Below are positions 10,340 to 21,853 of a stretch of DNA of 64,000 nucleotides, in pieces. Every line of letters starts with the position of its first letter. Within the stretch, counting starts at the first letter, position 1. The stretch spans positions 31,657,858 to 31,721,857 of the forward strand of contig NC_086352.1 in NCBI RefSeq assembly GCF_036324505.1. Direction: 5' to 3'. This DNA is from Eleginops maclovinus (Eukaryota > Chordata > Actinopteri > Perciformes > Eleginopidae). The position numbers were made by a program, and so were the translations under genes. Below the pieces are notes generated by a model. That model had not been told where the DNA came from. It did no database searches and saw nothing but the letters and a program-made list of their open reading frames with translations.

Positions 10340-13061
10340 GTACAGAAGTGTGTATTGTGTCTCGTAGTGTTGCATATAAGGTTCTGAGATCACGTGTTCT
10401 TGTCTTTAAATGTGGTCCAATTCACAAGTAGTTGGGAAGGTTACTTTACAGCCGTTACCTACAGAATGGGCTTCAGAGTATATTGTTAGTGTTTGCTAGA
10501 ATCTGTTCTTGAGAAAGGTTCTATTGACAGTCTACACTGATTCATGACTTGTTTTTGAACCGCAGGTTGTTAGAATCTTTGTTCCTTTAACGATGCGTCT
10601 CATTGTCCTCTGAAATTGATCCACTGATCCGAATTAACAGGTAAACAATCTGTCAATCCACATTAAAGACTGCAAGGCTATGTGCACACACTGAAACTGA
10701 AACACAAACAGAAAGTCTAAAGAACCAGGAGTATTTCATTCCAAAATAAATACAAACAACTCTTCAAATGATTGTTGTGGATATGCAATATATTCCTGGA
10801 AGATATTACCCTTGCTTACTCTTACTTATAAAGTGTAAGGGTGTCATTTATTTGTTTTAAAAGATCCTAATATAATTACGAATGTAACAAAATGATAGAT
10901 AGATAGAAATGCTAGATAGGGATGGTATCGTTAGGATTTCATCAAAACTAATACTGATACCAATACTGCTTATCAATACTCGATACTGCCCTCCAAAATT
11001 TGCTGCAAAAATCAAATATACATTTTTTTTTTTGATTTAAAGAAAAGATAAGAAATCACTGAATAACCAGCTTTCGAACACGTTAATCACACGAGCTCAG
11101 CAGAACGTAGTGTAACACATCAACTGATGCAGACCTGGGACTGACCAATCAGGGTTTTAATTACCACATGTCACCAAACAATGTTCTTGGGTGTTTTTGT
11201 TGTTTTCTGTTCTAATGCATGAAAGCATCCCAGAAACGAAAACATTGGTGAATGTCAGGAACTTTTTCAAAACAGTGTAATTGGGTTTAAAGATGGATTT
11301 TTTTTCTCAAGGACTTTCTGTGAATTACGCCTATTGTTGGGACATCAATCCCACTACTTACCTCCCAATTGAGGGTAAGACATCAACGACCCTCAAAGTA
11401 AATCATTACATTTTTGAGCAAAGAGTTGAGTTCTTGAGTTGTTTCTTGAGTGTAAGGGTAAGGGTTGGAATAAGATATTAGATTAGGTTATGTTTCAGAT
11501 ACGGCTAAATCTCCTAAGAAGGAATACTTCCCTACAGTTAGTGAGAGAAAATAGCCTGCCTCTGTGCATTATTACATGTCGCCCAGGTTGTTTTTTTCAT
11601 CAGGGTTGATTTAAATGCACAGTCCCTCTTAATTTCAACCAAGAAATTACTCCCTGCTTGTTTATTTCCCTGACAAACGTATGTGTATCCGAACACATTT
11701 AGCCTTTGATATCCCTGTCCTTTCATTTTCAAAAGTCATTTAATAATGTGCCAACACCCAAAAGAGCACCAAGTCAATTCTAAATTAATTTCCCACAAAG
11801 GTTATTCCTCCCATCTAAAGCAGCCAATCTGACAATGTTCCTTGACTGCAGTGACTCCTTTCGGTATAAGGAATAATGAAAATAGGAATTTGGTTAATTA
11901 GTTACGTGATTCTTATCGTTAGTCCATCTTAAACGCTTTGCCCTTTGAAATTGCCACACACAATATTTTCCACTACTTTTTATCGGATTATTTGAATCTA
12001 TGTTGCCACCTTCTATAGTTTTCATATTTTCTAGCCAGCTAACACTGCATTCAACAGACAAGAGTCCATTGAATTGATTTTTTGATAATTATAATTGTTC
12101 TCTGTTGCAAATACATTCTTCTGGTAGCTTCCTCTGGCAGCCTCTTTGGCAGGAGACACACATCATGTTAAAGAATAGAATATTAAAAGAGTTTATACCA
12201 AACCAATTAACGATTGAATTCTCCCCTTCACAGTTGAGAGGAACAGAGCGACAGGTGGACTCCCGCCACATGAGAGTCCAATATTCTCTTGTCATTTTTG
12301 GTCTGCCAAACCCTGAAAATCCTAGTACACTGGTTTGAGCTGTGTAACAAACCTCACATTTTAAGTGCAGACTGCAATATGAAAAACACGTTTAAATATC
12401 TTCACCAATTGTGATCTTGTGGTTTTGCCACTGTTGCAGATTTTCACGGTTTGTTCAACAACATACAAAACATCAGTAAATACTCTACCTGTTAATGTCC
12501 GAAGCTTCTGTGTCATAAAAACAAAAGTTGCAAAAAAGTTTCTTAATAAACTACTAAACCTCATCATGCCGAAACACCTCAGCTTTGCAGTGCTGATGCC
12601 ATGCGACCGTGATGTAGTTTGTTTATAGCATTGCGTTCGGTTCTTATTTCCTGCCGATTACATTTACGCATCAAAAATCACTAAGTGGTGTCAATGTGCG
12701 GAGAATATCCGGCTGAACAAAAGCGTGTTAAGTATCATACATATGTGTTGCGACAGGGCAAATTTTCTGCAATATACTGAAATACAATACGGAAATGCTC
12801 TAGTCGTGGCTTCCCTTGAGATGCTGACTTCTGGGTCGGCCTACAAATAGTTCGTCATCACTGCACAACAATATATATTGTTTGGTCTATATATAATTTA
12901 TTTTTTTCGTCATTCATTTGCAATTAAGCAACAGTGAAATATGTGGAAATTGTGTTATTGGGCTGTAGAAATACAATCAAAATAAGCTGGTGGGATGATT
13001 CTCAGTGGGGTGAGCGCTATAAGCAAAGCATTCACATCACAGGGACCCATTTGTTTTAGTG
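10340..13061. other. Non-coding, AT-rich intronic DNA
   Basis: No supportable gene. A short segment near 10918-11000 ('GATGGTATCGTTAGGATT' then 'ATACTGATACCAATACTG') looks like a decayed transposon end. Short open frames here (for example 11281-11481 and 12105-12338) have no recognisable domain. Confidence 0.55.
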
Positions 13062-13384
13062 TTAAAGGACACCTATCATGTTCATATATATCCTAAAATA
13101 ATTCAGAAACCATACAGATTCAGATCATCTTCCTATTTAGGGTCATTAGAATATATTACTACCATTGCAGTCTTTTTTACAAGCCAATCAGATAAGACTT
13201 GGCTTTTTAAGGGGCGGGGCCTTAATGAGACACTGCTTAAATTGAGCGCTTCGGAAGGATTATAAACACAGGTATATTCAGACATTATGAGAAAACATTT
13301 GTGGGTTTTAATCATTTAAATCCTGTAAACACATTCTCGTAGAAGCCCAGAATAAATGTATGAATACCATGATGTCTCCTTTAA
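13062..13384. mobile_element. Short TTAA-type MITE (323 bp)
   Basis: The left end is TTAAAGGACACCTATCATG. The right end, reverse complemented, is TTAAAGGAGACATCATGG. Both ends coincide with TTAA, as expected of piggyBac-like target duplication. The interior has 'AAGCCAATCAGATAAG' and 'GGGGCGGGGCC', the CAAT/GC-box-rich centre seen in related fish elements. The small open frame over it (13059-13265) is incidental. Confidence 0.65.
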
Positions 13385-13904
13385 TATCAATAGTGCTGTT
13401 TTGTTTGAGAACTAAAGGAAATGTGTACCACTTGGCTTGAATTAAACTAATTCCATTTGTTTCCAAATTGACTTTTTTTTTTAATCATGTTTGTACGTTG
13501 TCTTTGTTCCAAATTGCTGCAGTTTTTAATCACAGCCATATGTCACTTCTTAGCTTCAGCCAGAGAAGTGCTATACAACATTTAGAAATCCTTTGCAAGT
13601 TGTGTAAAGTGTGTTTTTGAAATCTAGTCTGAGCTGGCAGACTGCCACTATCAGTGAATTGAAAGGTTCAATTACTTTTCCTTCCTTTTGTCTTCTCTAA
13701 TTATTTCCTGTTACTGTCATGCCAAGTCCGAAGATGTGTCTTTAATTTTAAAAGTGGAAAAGAATCCTTGGTTCCATTTAAGAGCTGTCATCTTTGTGTA
13801 ATTAAATGCTGCCTGTGGACTCCCTGGTGCAAAACAGACGAGCATCATACCTACAGTATATAGTGTGTGATCTTTATAGGAAAGTAGAGTCATTTATACA
13901 TATA

Positions 13905-14104
13905 CAGTGGGGCAAAAAAGTATTTAGTCAGCCACCAATTGTGCAAGTTCTCCCATTTAAAAAGATGAGACAGGCCTGTGATTTTTATCATAGGTATACC
14001 TCAACTATGAGAGACAGAATGAGAAAAAAAAATCCAGGAAATCACATTGTAGGATTTTTAATGAATTCATTGGTAAATTCCTCGGTAAAATAAGTATTTG
14101 GTCA
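13905..14104 (+). repeat. Left terminal inverted repeat of Tc1 copy 1
   Basis: About 200 bp, matched by 15310-15507 in reverse complement with few differences. The inner motif AAATAAGTATTTGGTCA (about 14088-14104) echoes the outer one. Confidence 0.9.
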
Positions 14105-14270
14105 CCTACAAACAAGCAAGATTTCTGGCTCTCACAGACCTGTAACTTCTTCTTTAAGAGGCTCCTCTGTCCTCCACTCGTTACCTGTATTAATGGCACC
14201 TTTTTGAACTCGTTATCAGTATAAAAGACACCTGTCCACAACCTCAAACAGTCATACTCCAAACTCCACT

Positions 14271-15293
14271 ATGGCCAAGACCAAAGAGCTGTCAAAGGAG
14301 ACCAGAGACAAAATTGTAGACCTGCACCAGGCTGGGAAAACTGAATCTGCAATAGGTAAGCAGCTTGGTGTGAAGAAATCAACTGTGGGAGCAATTATTA
14401 GAAAATGGAAGACATACAAGACCACTGCTAATCTCCCTCGATCTGGGGCTCCATGCAAGATCTCACCCCGTGGGGTCAAAATGATCACAAGAACGGTGAG
14501 CAAAACTCCCAGAACCACACGGGGGGACCTAGTGAATGACCTGCAGAGAGCTGGGACCCAAGTAACAGAGGATACCATCAGTAACACACTACGCCGCCAG
14601 GGACTTAAATCCTGCAGTTCCAGACGTGTCCCCCTGCTTAAGCCAGTACATATCCAGGCCCGTCTGAAGTTTGTTAGAGGGCATTTGGATGATCCAGAAG
14701 AGGATTGGGAGAATGTCATATGGTCAGATGAAACCAAAATAGAACTTTTTGGTAAAAACTCAACTCGTCGTGTTTGGAGGAGAAAGAATGCAGAGTTGCA
14801 TCCAAAGAACACCATACCTACTGTGAAGCATGGGGGTGGAAACATCATGCTTTGGGGCTGTTTTTCTGCAAAGGGACCAGGACGACTGATCCGTGTAAAG
14901 GAAAGAATGAATGGGACCATGTATCGTGAGATTTTGAGGGAAAACCTCCTTCCATCAGCAAGGGCACTGAAGATGAAGCGTGGCTGGGTCTTTCAGCATG
15001 ACAATGATCCCAAACACACCGCCAGGGCAACGAAGAAGTGGCTTCGTAAGAAGCATTTCAAGGTCCTGGAGTGGCCTAATCAGTCTCCAGATCTCAACCC
15101 CATAGAAAATCTTTGGAGGGAGTTGAAAGTCCATGTTGCCCAGCGACAGCCCCAAAACATCACTGCTTTAGAGGAGATCTGCATGGAGGAATGGGCCAAA
15201 ATACCAGCAACAGTGTGTGGAAACCTTGTGAAGACTTACAGAAAATGTTTGACCTCTGTCATTGCCAACAAAGGGTATATAACAAAGTATTGA
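14271..15293 (+). CDS. Tc1-family DD34E transposase, apparently intact (340 aa)
   Basis: This enzyme binds the element's inverted repeats and performs cut-and-paste transposition into TA sites, acting in the nucleus. Seen in sequence: an N-terminal paired-like helix-turn-helix region (about 1-55, [20 protein letters not shown]), a basic linker (RSGAP, 57-61), a second HTH (about 65-120), and a DDE catalytic domain with D153 (VIWSDETK), D244 (FQHDNDPKH) and E279 (DLNPIENLW). Exactly 34 residues separate D244 and E279. The glycine-rich motif [11 protein letters not shown] (187-197) is complete. The 340-residue length is normal for the family and there is no stop or frameshift. ATG 14271 is the first Met of the conserved [10 protein letters not shown] start. 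Compared with the second copy (30426-29404) it differs at 17 residues. Its C62 and C333 sit where the other copy has Arg, consistent with CpG decay, so activity is plausible but not assured. Confidence 0.95.
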   Translation: MAKTKELSKETRDKIVDLHQAGKTESAIGKQLGVKKSTVGAIIRKWKTYKTTANLPRSGAPCKISPRGVKMITRTVSKTPRTTRGDLVNDLQRAGTQVTEDTISNTLRRQGLKSCSSRRVPLLKPVHIQARLKFVRGHLDDPEEDWENVIWSDETKIELFGKNSTRRVWRRKNAELHPKNTIPTVKHGGGNIMLWGCFSAKGPGRLIRVKERMNGTMYREILRENLLPSARALKMKRGWVFQHDNDPKHTARATKKWLRKKHFKVLEWPNQSPDLNPIENLWRELKVHVAQRQPQNITALEEICMEEWAKIPATVCGNLVKTYRKCLTSVIANKGYITKY

Positions 15294-15309
15294 GATGAAC
15301 TTTTGTTAT

Positions 15310-15507
15310 TGACCAAATACTTATTTTCCACAATCATTTGAAAATAAATTCATTAAAAATCCTACAATGTGATTTTCTGGATTTTTTTCTCATTCTGTCT
15401 CTCATAGTTGAGGTATACCTATGATGAAAATTACAGGCCTCTCTCATCTTTTTAAATGGGAGAACTTGCACAATTGGTGGCTGACTAAATACTTTTTTGC
15501 CCCACTG
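15310..15507 (-). repeat. Right terminal inverted repeat of Tc1 copy 1
   Basis: Reverse complement of the left arm, ending GCCCCACTG before the TA duplication. It includes the inner TGACCAAATACTTATTT motif that starts at 15310. Confidence 0.9.
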
Positions 15508-15509
15508 TA

Positions 15510-16500
15510 TAGTGTTGTATTTTATTAAGACTGCCTACCAACTCACAAACCAATTGAGGTGTACCGTAGTACAGTCCTAATCCTATTTTAATCTATTGAT
15601 CAGACTGTTAAAGTAGATCATTTGAAATGTCTTCCAAGGGAACATAAGATGGTTTATTATTCATACATGTTAAGATATACAGAATATTTAATCAGGTTTT
15701 TTTTCTATTTAATACTACGATTTCTTTATAATGTATTGAATATTCATTATACAATTGAAATGTAATCCAAAAATATATGGGCAATGTTGATACGAGTTAA
15801 CTATTAAAAACAACAAAACATCTTTATCTTTTTTAAAAAAAGGATCCCTAAGAGTATTTGTAGACTTAAATATCTCCAATTCACATTTTCCATCCATCGA
15901 AAAGACAGAAAAAGACTCAATAAAATATGATCCATCTATTATTTTAGCATAGAAGTCTACCATTACAATAGCTTTTTTTTTTTCATAAATCCTTTTTTTC
16001 ACGATGGTCCCTATGGTTATTCTGTTAACTCTGCTCATTTCAGAGCAATACGCAAAATAAATCAAGTACAATTTTGGAGTTCTTATTGCATAAATTAAAA
16101 AGGTTGATGAGAAAATAAAGAACAAAGAGGCAATTTCAGGAAATAATGTGCAAAACATAATTATACAACTTGAGAACATGTCTGATATTGTTCTATACTC
16201 TTATCAAAAATGAGAATGTGTTCACCACAGTTTAGTTGCCTGAGTTTTGACAGGCAAAAAAAGGTGACATCTGTAATTTTCTTGAAAGACATATAATGGA
16301 GATGTGAAATAAAAATCTGGAAATCTGTGGGCACCCTGTAAACACATCTCTAGTTTGATTGTATGTGCATGCGTGTGTGCAGATTGTGTGTGCGTGTGCA
16401 TGTATGTGTTCTAGCTTCAAAGGGACTTTGGATAATGAAGAGAAACAGCTGGCTTTAATCAAGACAACTATTTGTTGATCTCATACAGATTTGTGCCACG
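15510..16500. other. AT-rich non-coding DNA
   Basis: Poly-A/T runs and short open frames without recognisable domains, including a 154-residue minus-strand frame (15715-16179) of low-complexity, AT-driven composition. Confidence 0.55.
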
Positions 16501-16619
<119 letters not shown>

Positions 16620-16669
16620 TGTACATACACTAGTAGAGGAAAGTAATTACTGTAGGTACAGTATATTGC

Positions 16670-16850
16670 TTAAGATTCAAGATTCAGATTAAAAGGTTTT
16701 AAGCTCCTCCAATAATGCAACACAGTGATATAAGACATAAAACAATGAAACACATTAAAAAATAAAAAGCAGAAGTCTATATACTCAGAAATAGAATATG
16801 ATATGCACAAGAACAGAATGTAAAGATCAATATTGTACTAAATATAAAGT
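16670..16850 (-). mobile_element. Minus-strand LINE 3' end fragment
   Basis: The segment starts with 'AAGATTCAAGATTCAGATT', the complement of the short tandem tail (TGAATCTTGAATCTT) common at fish LINE 3' ends. An A-rich body with 'AACAATGAAACACATT' follows. Only the 3' extremity is present. Confidence 0.45.
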
Positions 16851-16985
16851 GGCCGACAGGTGCCCATTTTTACAACGTCCCAAAACACTTCCATTAGGAG
16901 AAATGCACTGCACTTGTGCAATGCAATTATGTGAACACAAATGTGCCAAAACATGCAAATGAAGAAACATCTTAGTTGCTTGTTG
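16850..16985. repeat. Interspersed repeat shared with 52575-52735
   Basis: It contains 'CCCAAAACACTT', 'ACACAAATGTGCCAAAA' and 'ACATGCAAATGA' in the same order as 52595-52680, so these are two dispersed copies of one non-coding family. Family unknown. Confidence 0.5.
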
Positions 16986-18768
16986 ACGTTCGTTGATTAT
17001 AAAGTTGCCTGGTTAATCAATACCAAATATAAATCAGCTAATAGATTATGATGTAGTTTAAAAGATAAAAAACAAAAACAGCTGTATAAAAGTGACTTAC
17101 AAAAAAAAAGTGGCAACTCAGCATAATACATACATTTTTGGTACTTAAGTATATTTTTCAGCCAATGATTCTGTAACATTTAGAATGCAGGACTTCTAAT
17201 TGTAAGACAATATTTCTACACTGTGGTATGATTTACTTTTATTTAAATAAAACCCCTGACATTCACTCACATGAACACTGTGCTTGATGTGAGTTATGGC
17301 TTGCTAAATTACCATTTTGTATCCAGACAGATTGCAGTAAGAGAAGCTGGTAAGCTGCATATGTTATTTGCCTTTTGTTTACCGAGATGAAGAAGAGTCT
17401 GCATCCATTTGTTCTTTCACAGAGTGTAAACAGCACTTGTTTGGTCTTCTATGCAAACACACGTATGCACACACAATGGGTACACATGGATGGTTAATTG
17501 CATTAACCCACACAAACCCAATGTAAAGACACTTGGATGTGTTTTTTGGCTCATTTCATTGCATACTTCACAAGTGAAATGAATACATGAGTCAGAACAC
17601 ACAAGGTCAAGAGAGACCTAATTCTGCATGTCATGGCAGTCTTTCAGTCATTCCTTTCTGTACTCCTTTATTCCCCTCAGTGCATTACTTTTTCATTTTC
17701 TCTTTTATGTAAATAAGTAATTAAGAATCATCGAAATTGTGATGACTGCAAACTAGCATAACTGCAATTATGGAGCTTCCAGAGGCATCTCCGATTGTTG
17801 TTTTTATTTGATGGTTGATGATTCCACGCCGAGCGTTTGCCAAGTGCATTTTGTGGATATTCCAATTGTCAGCTTCAGATACTGTCATGATGTGCTGTTG
17901 CTGGCATAGTTCTCTGGTAGAGAGTTTCTGTGTGATCTGCTTTGAGCTCAGAGAAGAATGGGGAATGCTGTTTCTTTTACTTTGGTACCAGGAAATGAGA
18001 CAGCTCAGTTGTACAGAGCTTACAATGAATGTGTAGTTAAAAGTGTGAAATTCAGGCAGCATGTCGGATTTTAAGCATGACGAAGTCTAGATTTTCAGAA
18101 TGATGTCGGATAACTGTAGAAAATGTAAAGATGAAACATGCATGTGAAACCCTTTTAATGTCTTTAACATTTGAAGACTTATACAGGCTGGATTCCAATC
18201 CATCCCCTACAACCTCTTGCTGTTACTTCCACTCCGTTTGCTCATTCACGTTGAAGGTCCACACATTTAGTGCCAATCTAAATTAACGTGGGGGCCAACA
18301 AGAAGTTACTAAACCCTCCAGCAGGAAGTTATTAAATCCTCCAGCAGGAAGTCTTCATCGGTCCTAAGTTAACCGAGCCCCCAGGAAGAGCGCCGGCTGT
18401 TGAAGCAAATTTCCATAGTGGCCAAATGATGGTTTTACACTTGTTTTTTTAGTCTGTGATGTCATTTTGCCAAAAAATACATCGGAAAGAGAAGTTTGTA
18501 AAGCAGCGTATCATTTTTCATTTAGCTAAATAAACTACCCAGTATTAACACTTGTATAGTCCTTATTTAAATCGTTAGGGTCTTAAAGCAAAGGGAATGA
18601 ACGGCTCCCGCCCGAACACTGTATCCAGTTCTCTTTGACAACCAATTCAAACATCACACCTTAAAGAAGGAGTCTTATTCAGCTGAAAGTGACACTACAG
18701 AGGGAGTTCACTCTGTCACAGAGAGGGAGTGTGTATGGGCTGGGTTGGAATTGGGCCATATTCTAAAC
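16986..18768. other. Non-coding intronic DNA
   Basis: No gene, RNA or clear mobile element seen. The overlapping frames at 17721-18062 (minus) and 17815-18036 (plus) have no recognisable domain. Confidence 0.5.
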
Positions 18769-18970
18769 TAGGGGTCGGCAACCTTAAGCTACCTCATGCT
18801 TTCAAAGTGTGTTTAAAAAAAAAAAAGTTGTAATGCCCTCTAAGAAGCATGCCAAATTGCCTCTTTTACAGCCATTGGCAGTTGCTCAGCCTGCTATTTA
18901 CGGTAGTTTGATTAATTTTTTGGTAGTGTATTGCTGATGAACAAGATTGGTTAAAGCTTGGTAGTGTTAA
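18769..18970. mobile_element. Partial hAT-like MITE end
   Basis: 'TAGGGGTCGGCAACCTTAAG' matches the CAGGGGTCGGCAACC-type terminus common in hAT (Charlie-like) miniature elements. No matching right terminus is visible, so the element is truncated or decayed. Confidence 0.35.
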
Positions 18971-21139
18971 TGCTTTCATAAGGATGGCAACCTTCTTGTT
19001 AAATGTTAATGCTCAAAGTGTTTATTACAATTTCCTGATTATGGGAGAAAAACATATATTTTAAATGCTACTCTAATTGAGATCTCTATTTCTTGATTAT
19101 ATGTTTGTAAAACACTTTACAGATCGGTTAGAGAACCTTACAAACAATTGACCTACAGCCAAATTACAGCTTATGGTGGATCTGCCTAGTAACAGAAAGA
19201 GCTACAGAAATGCTGCAACCCTCTGTCATATTATTTTAAATAGATTTCTCAATCATACCAAAATGACTGGTTTTGCAGAGACCAGGAGAGACGGCTTACA
19301 TTGTCAGAGACTGAAAATTGTTGGAAACAGGCGTGTAACCTGATTCAGCCATGACCTGCAATCCATCAATGCTGAACTGGAACTTTAAAAGCTTTCCAGC
19401 GTTTAATGTCAGATATGAGCATCTAGGCACGTCAATAGCCATTTCGATGTGTCACCTTTCAGAAAGCACCATCTCAAATGACTGCTTTTAATTTTATGAA
19501 TCTTGTATCACTCAGTGAAAAAAGAAACCTTTCAAAGTTTGAAAAGGTCACCCAGCTAATGGTGGAAGATTGTAGGAGAAGTGTTCCCATCAGAATAACA
19601 CTTTCCTAATGCGTCCCGGACATCGTTTCCACTTGGCTTATGCCTTTTTGTACTATTCTTTTCTTCTACAAGTGTTTTTTCAATGCATATTTTCTTGTGC
19701 AACTGTACTTCTGTAGTGTTAAAAAGTGTCAATCAGGAATATCTCAGCTGTGTGTACAACTACAATGGAAAGTGCTAGGGTAAATATATCATGCTAAATC
19801 CGAACACTACAGAACTATTCACATTTTCTCTAAAGGTCATTGGTTTTTTGGCATTTGTTCATAATATACAATATTAGAAAACAAGTTCAGTGGAACATCA
19901 AACATCACTGAATACGCTTGGTGGTGTTAGAGGGAAAATCAAGGGATCAGTATTTTCTTTTTCTGGGGACTGAGACAGTTTGTACACATTTAAATGACAA
20001 TCCATCAATTGTCATTTACATTTTTCAGTCTGTCATATTGCTTTCCCAAGAACAGTTACAAAATATAACATATGATGATATTAACCAGAGTGGAAGGCAA
20101 ATCCTACTCATATGTGTATGTGCTGCCCTAAATAGGTGTACTGAATGTACTGTATCTGGGCTGTCAGATAAACACCTTTTTTCACTAAGACTCTGAAGAC
20201 AGTTATCCATAGGTTTATAGAATAAAATAGTAGGATTATTCTATAAACAGACAAGCATAATCACAACATTCTTACAGTAAATGCCATGTAAGTACACTGT
20301 AAACACATTACTTTACTGGATTAAATAACTCTTTTTAAGCCTTTTAAATCACTCATGTTAACGTATGCACTGTAAATTTATCAAACATTTCTCACATATT
20401 TATTCTTTTTAAAATATCAATAAAGTGACCCATAACAGTTGTGTTTTAACACGTCATCACTGGGAACATTTTACTCTAATATAAACTCCTAGTGACTATA
20501 AGCATAGCACAAGGAAATCAACTGAGTAACCGTTTATATCAAACTGCACAAAACTATGTTCCACAATCCAAAAAAAGGATATAAAATAACCCTGCAGTGC
20601 ATAATGACAATGCTAATTTCCAGATATTTTCCAAAACAATTGAGGAAACCAGTTACAACAGTTCCATTATGTGCGAAACAAGCAGTCATTGCACTGATTC
20701 ACTGTAGATTAGGGAACGTGTGTTTTGGTCATTGCTGCCAGATTGTAACATGTTAGCAAGCTGGCTTCACTACAGAGTGATGTAGTGATGATCAAGGACA
20801 GGACCTGGTGAGTAAAGAAATATCATGTTTTGTTCATAACTGAAGCCCTGTAGACTGCTCTGCAAAGGATTGCTAAACTGGCAGACAGACTGAGGAGAAG
20901 CACCCGAGATGAAGAGGCCAAAGGAGTGGTCCTTTTCTAGAGGTTTGATAAATAAAAAAAGTCACATACAGGTGGTAAATTGGGTTTATTATAATAAAAG
21001 AGTTTTAACCAACAGCTTGAGCAGTGGAATTCTAAATAGTGAACCAGTAGCCTACATGGAATTAAAATGCATACATAAATTATACCACTTTTATTTATTG
21101 AATCACCCATCTTAATGACATATCATTTTCAAATGTGGT
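18971..21139. other. Non-coding intronic DNA
   Basis: Nothing supportable seen. Small open frames (for example 19918-20196) lack domains, and the DNA is AT-rich throughout. Confidence 0.5.
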
Positions 21140-21560
21140 TGCTAGTATACATTTTGGGAAAATGCTTGTTTACTTTCCTAGATTTGGATGAGAAGATTAC
21201 TTACTTGAATAGACAGCCTTCTTTTGCTACCAGCTAGCTAGTCCTTCTGCATAGCTATGACCAATCTGCTTATCAGCATCTCTAAAAGTCAATACATAAG
21301 ATTGTATGCCTTCTTGGTTTCAATCTGTATAAAAAAACATGCAAAAAATGTGGTACCTTGCGATCTGTTACCCGCTGAATCCAATCTTCATGCTAAGCTA
21401 AGCTAACCAGCTGCTAGCTGTAGCTTCAAGTTTAGCGGAAGTACAGTATATCAAAGTGGTATTGATGTTCCAATCCAACTCCAAAACTTGTTATGAATAT
21501 TTTCCCATAATGCAATCGCTTCGCTTTGAAATAAGAATGAGATATAGACTGCTGATGGTA
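21140..21560. repeat. Decayed fish interspersed repeat (GCTAGC/GCTAAGC-rich family)
   Basis: 'TTTTGGGAAAATGCTTGTTT', 'GATGAGAAGAT', 'ATGCTAAGCTAAGCTAACC' and 'GCTAGCTGTAGCTTCAAG' are recognisable blocks of a very common percomorph repeat. They are here rearranged and degenerate. Its other characteristic blocks appear at 46070-46275. Confidence 0.5.
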
Positions 21561-21853
21561 CTACTTTGTCTCAAATTTAACAGCTAACTCGATAGAACCA
21601 CCCAAAGGCTGTAGCTATTAGTGATGGGAAGTTGTGAAAAAGCCTCGTCACATAACAGTGATCTGTTCGTCACAGACCTGAAAGCAGATAACTGCAGGCT
21701 CACAAAACAGGAAGCAATGATCATCACAGTAACATAAGCATCCAACAGCAGGCCTCAAATACCAAATATTTGACAGAAAAATTCAGCACATTTTTCATTG
21801 TTAATTAGTTTGCAAAGCTGGACAGAACAATAACAGTGGTACTGGCTCCCAGT

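Larger units (their letters stand above)
13905..15507 (+). mobile_element. Complete Tc1 transposon, copy 1 (1603 bp)
   Basis: The element is bounded by TA dinucleotides (13903-13904 and 15508-15509). The ends are inverted: CAGTGGGGCAAAAAAGTATT on the left and its complement on the right. The inverted arms are about 200 bp (13905-14104 and 15310-15507), and each holds an outer and an inner direct-repeat-like motif (AAAAAAGTATTTAGTCA and AAATAAGTATTTGGTCA). This is the IR/DR arrangement known from Sleeping Beauty-type Tc1 elements. A single uninterrupted transposase frame lies between them. It looks autonomous and young. Confidence 0.95.

Noticed and set aside
14252..14920. 222-residue minus-strand frame, also present at 29777-30445
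   Set aside because: It is the antisense shadow of the Tc1 transposase, and both copies keep it only because the sense frame is conserved.
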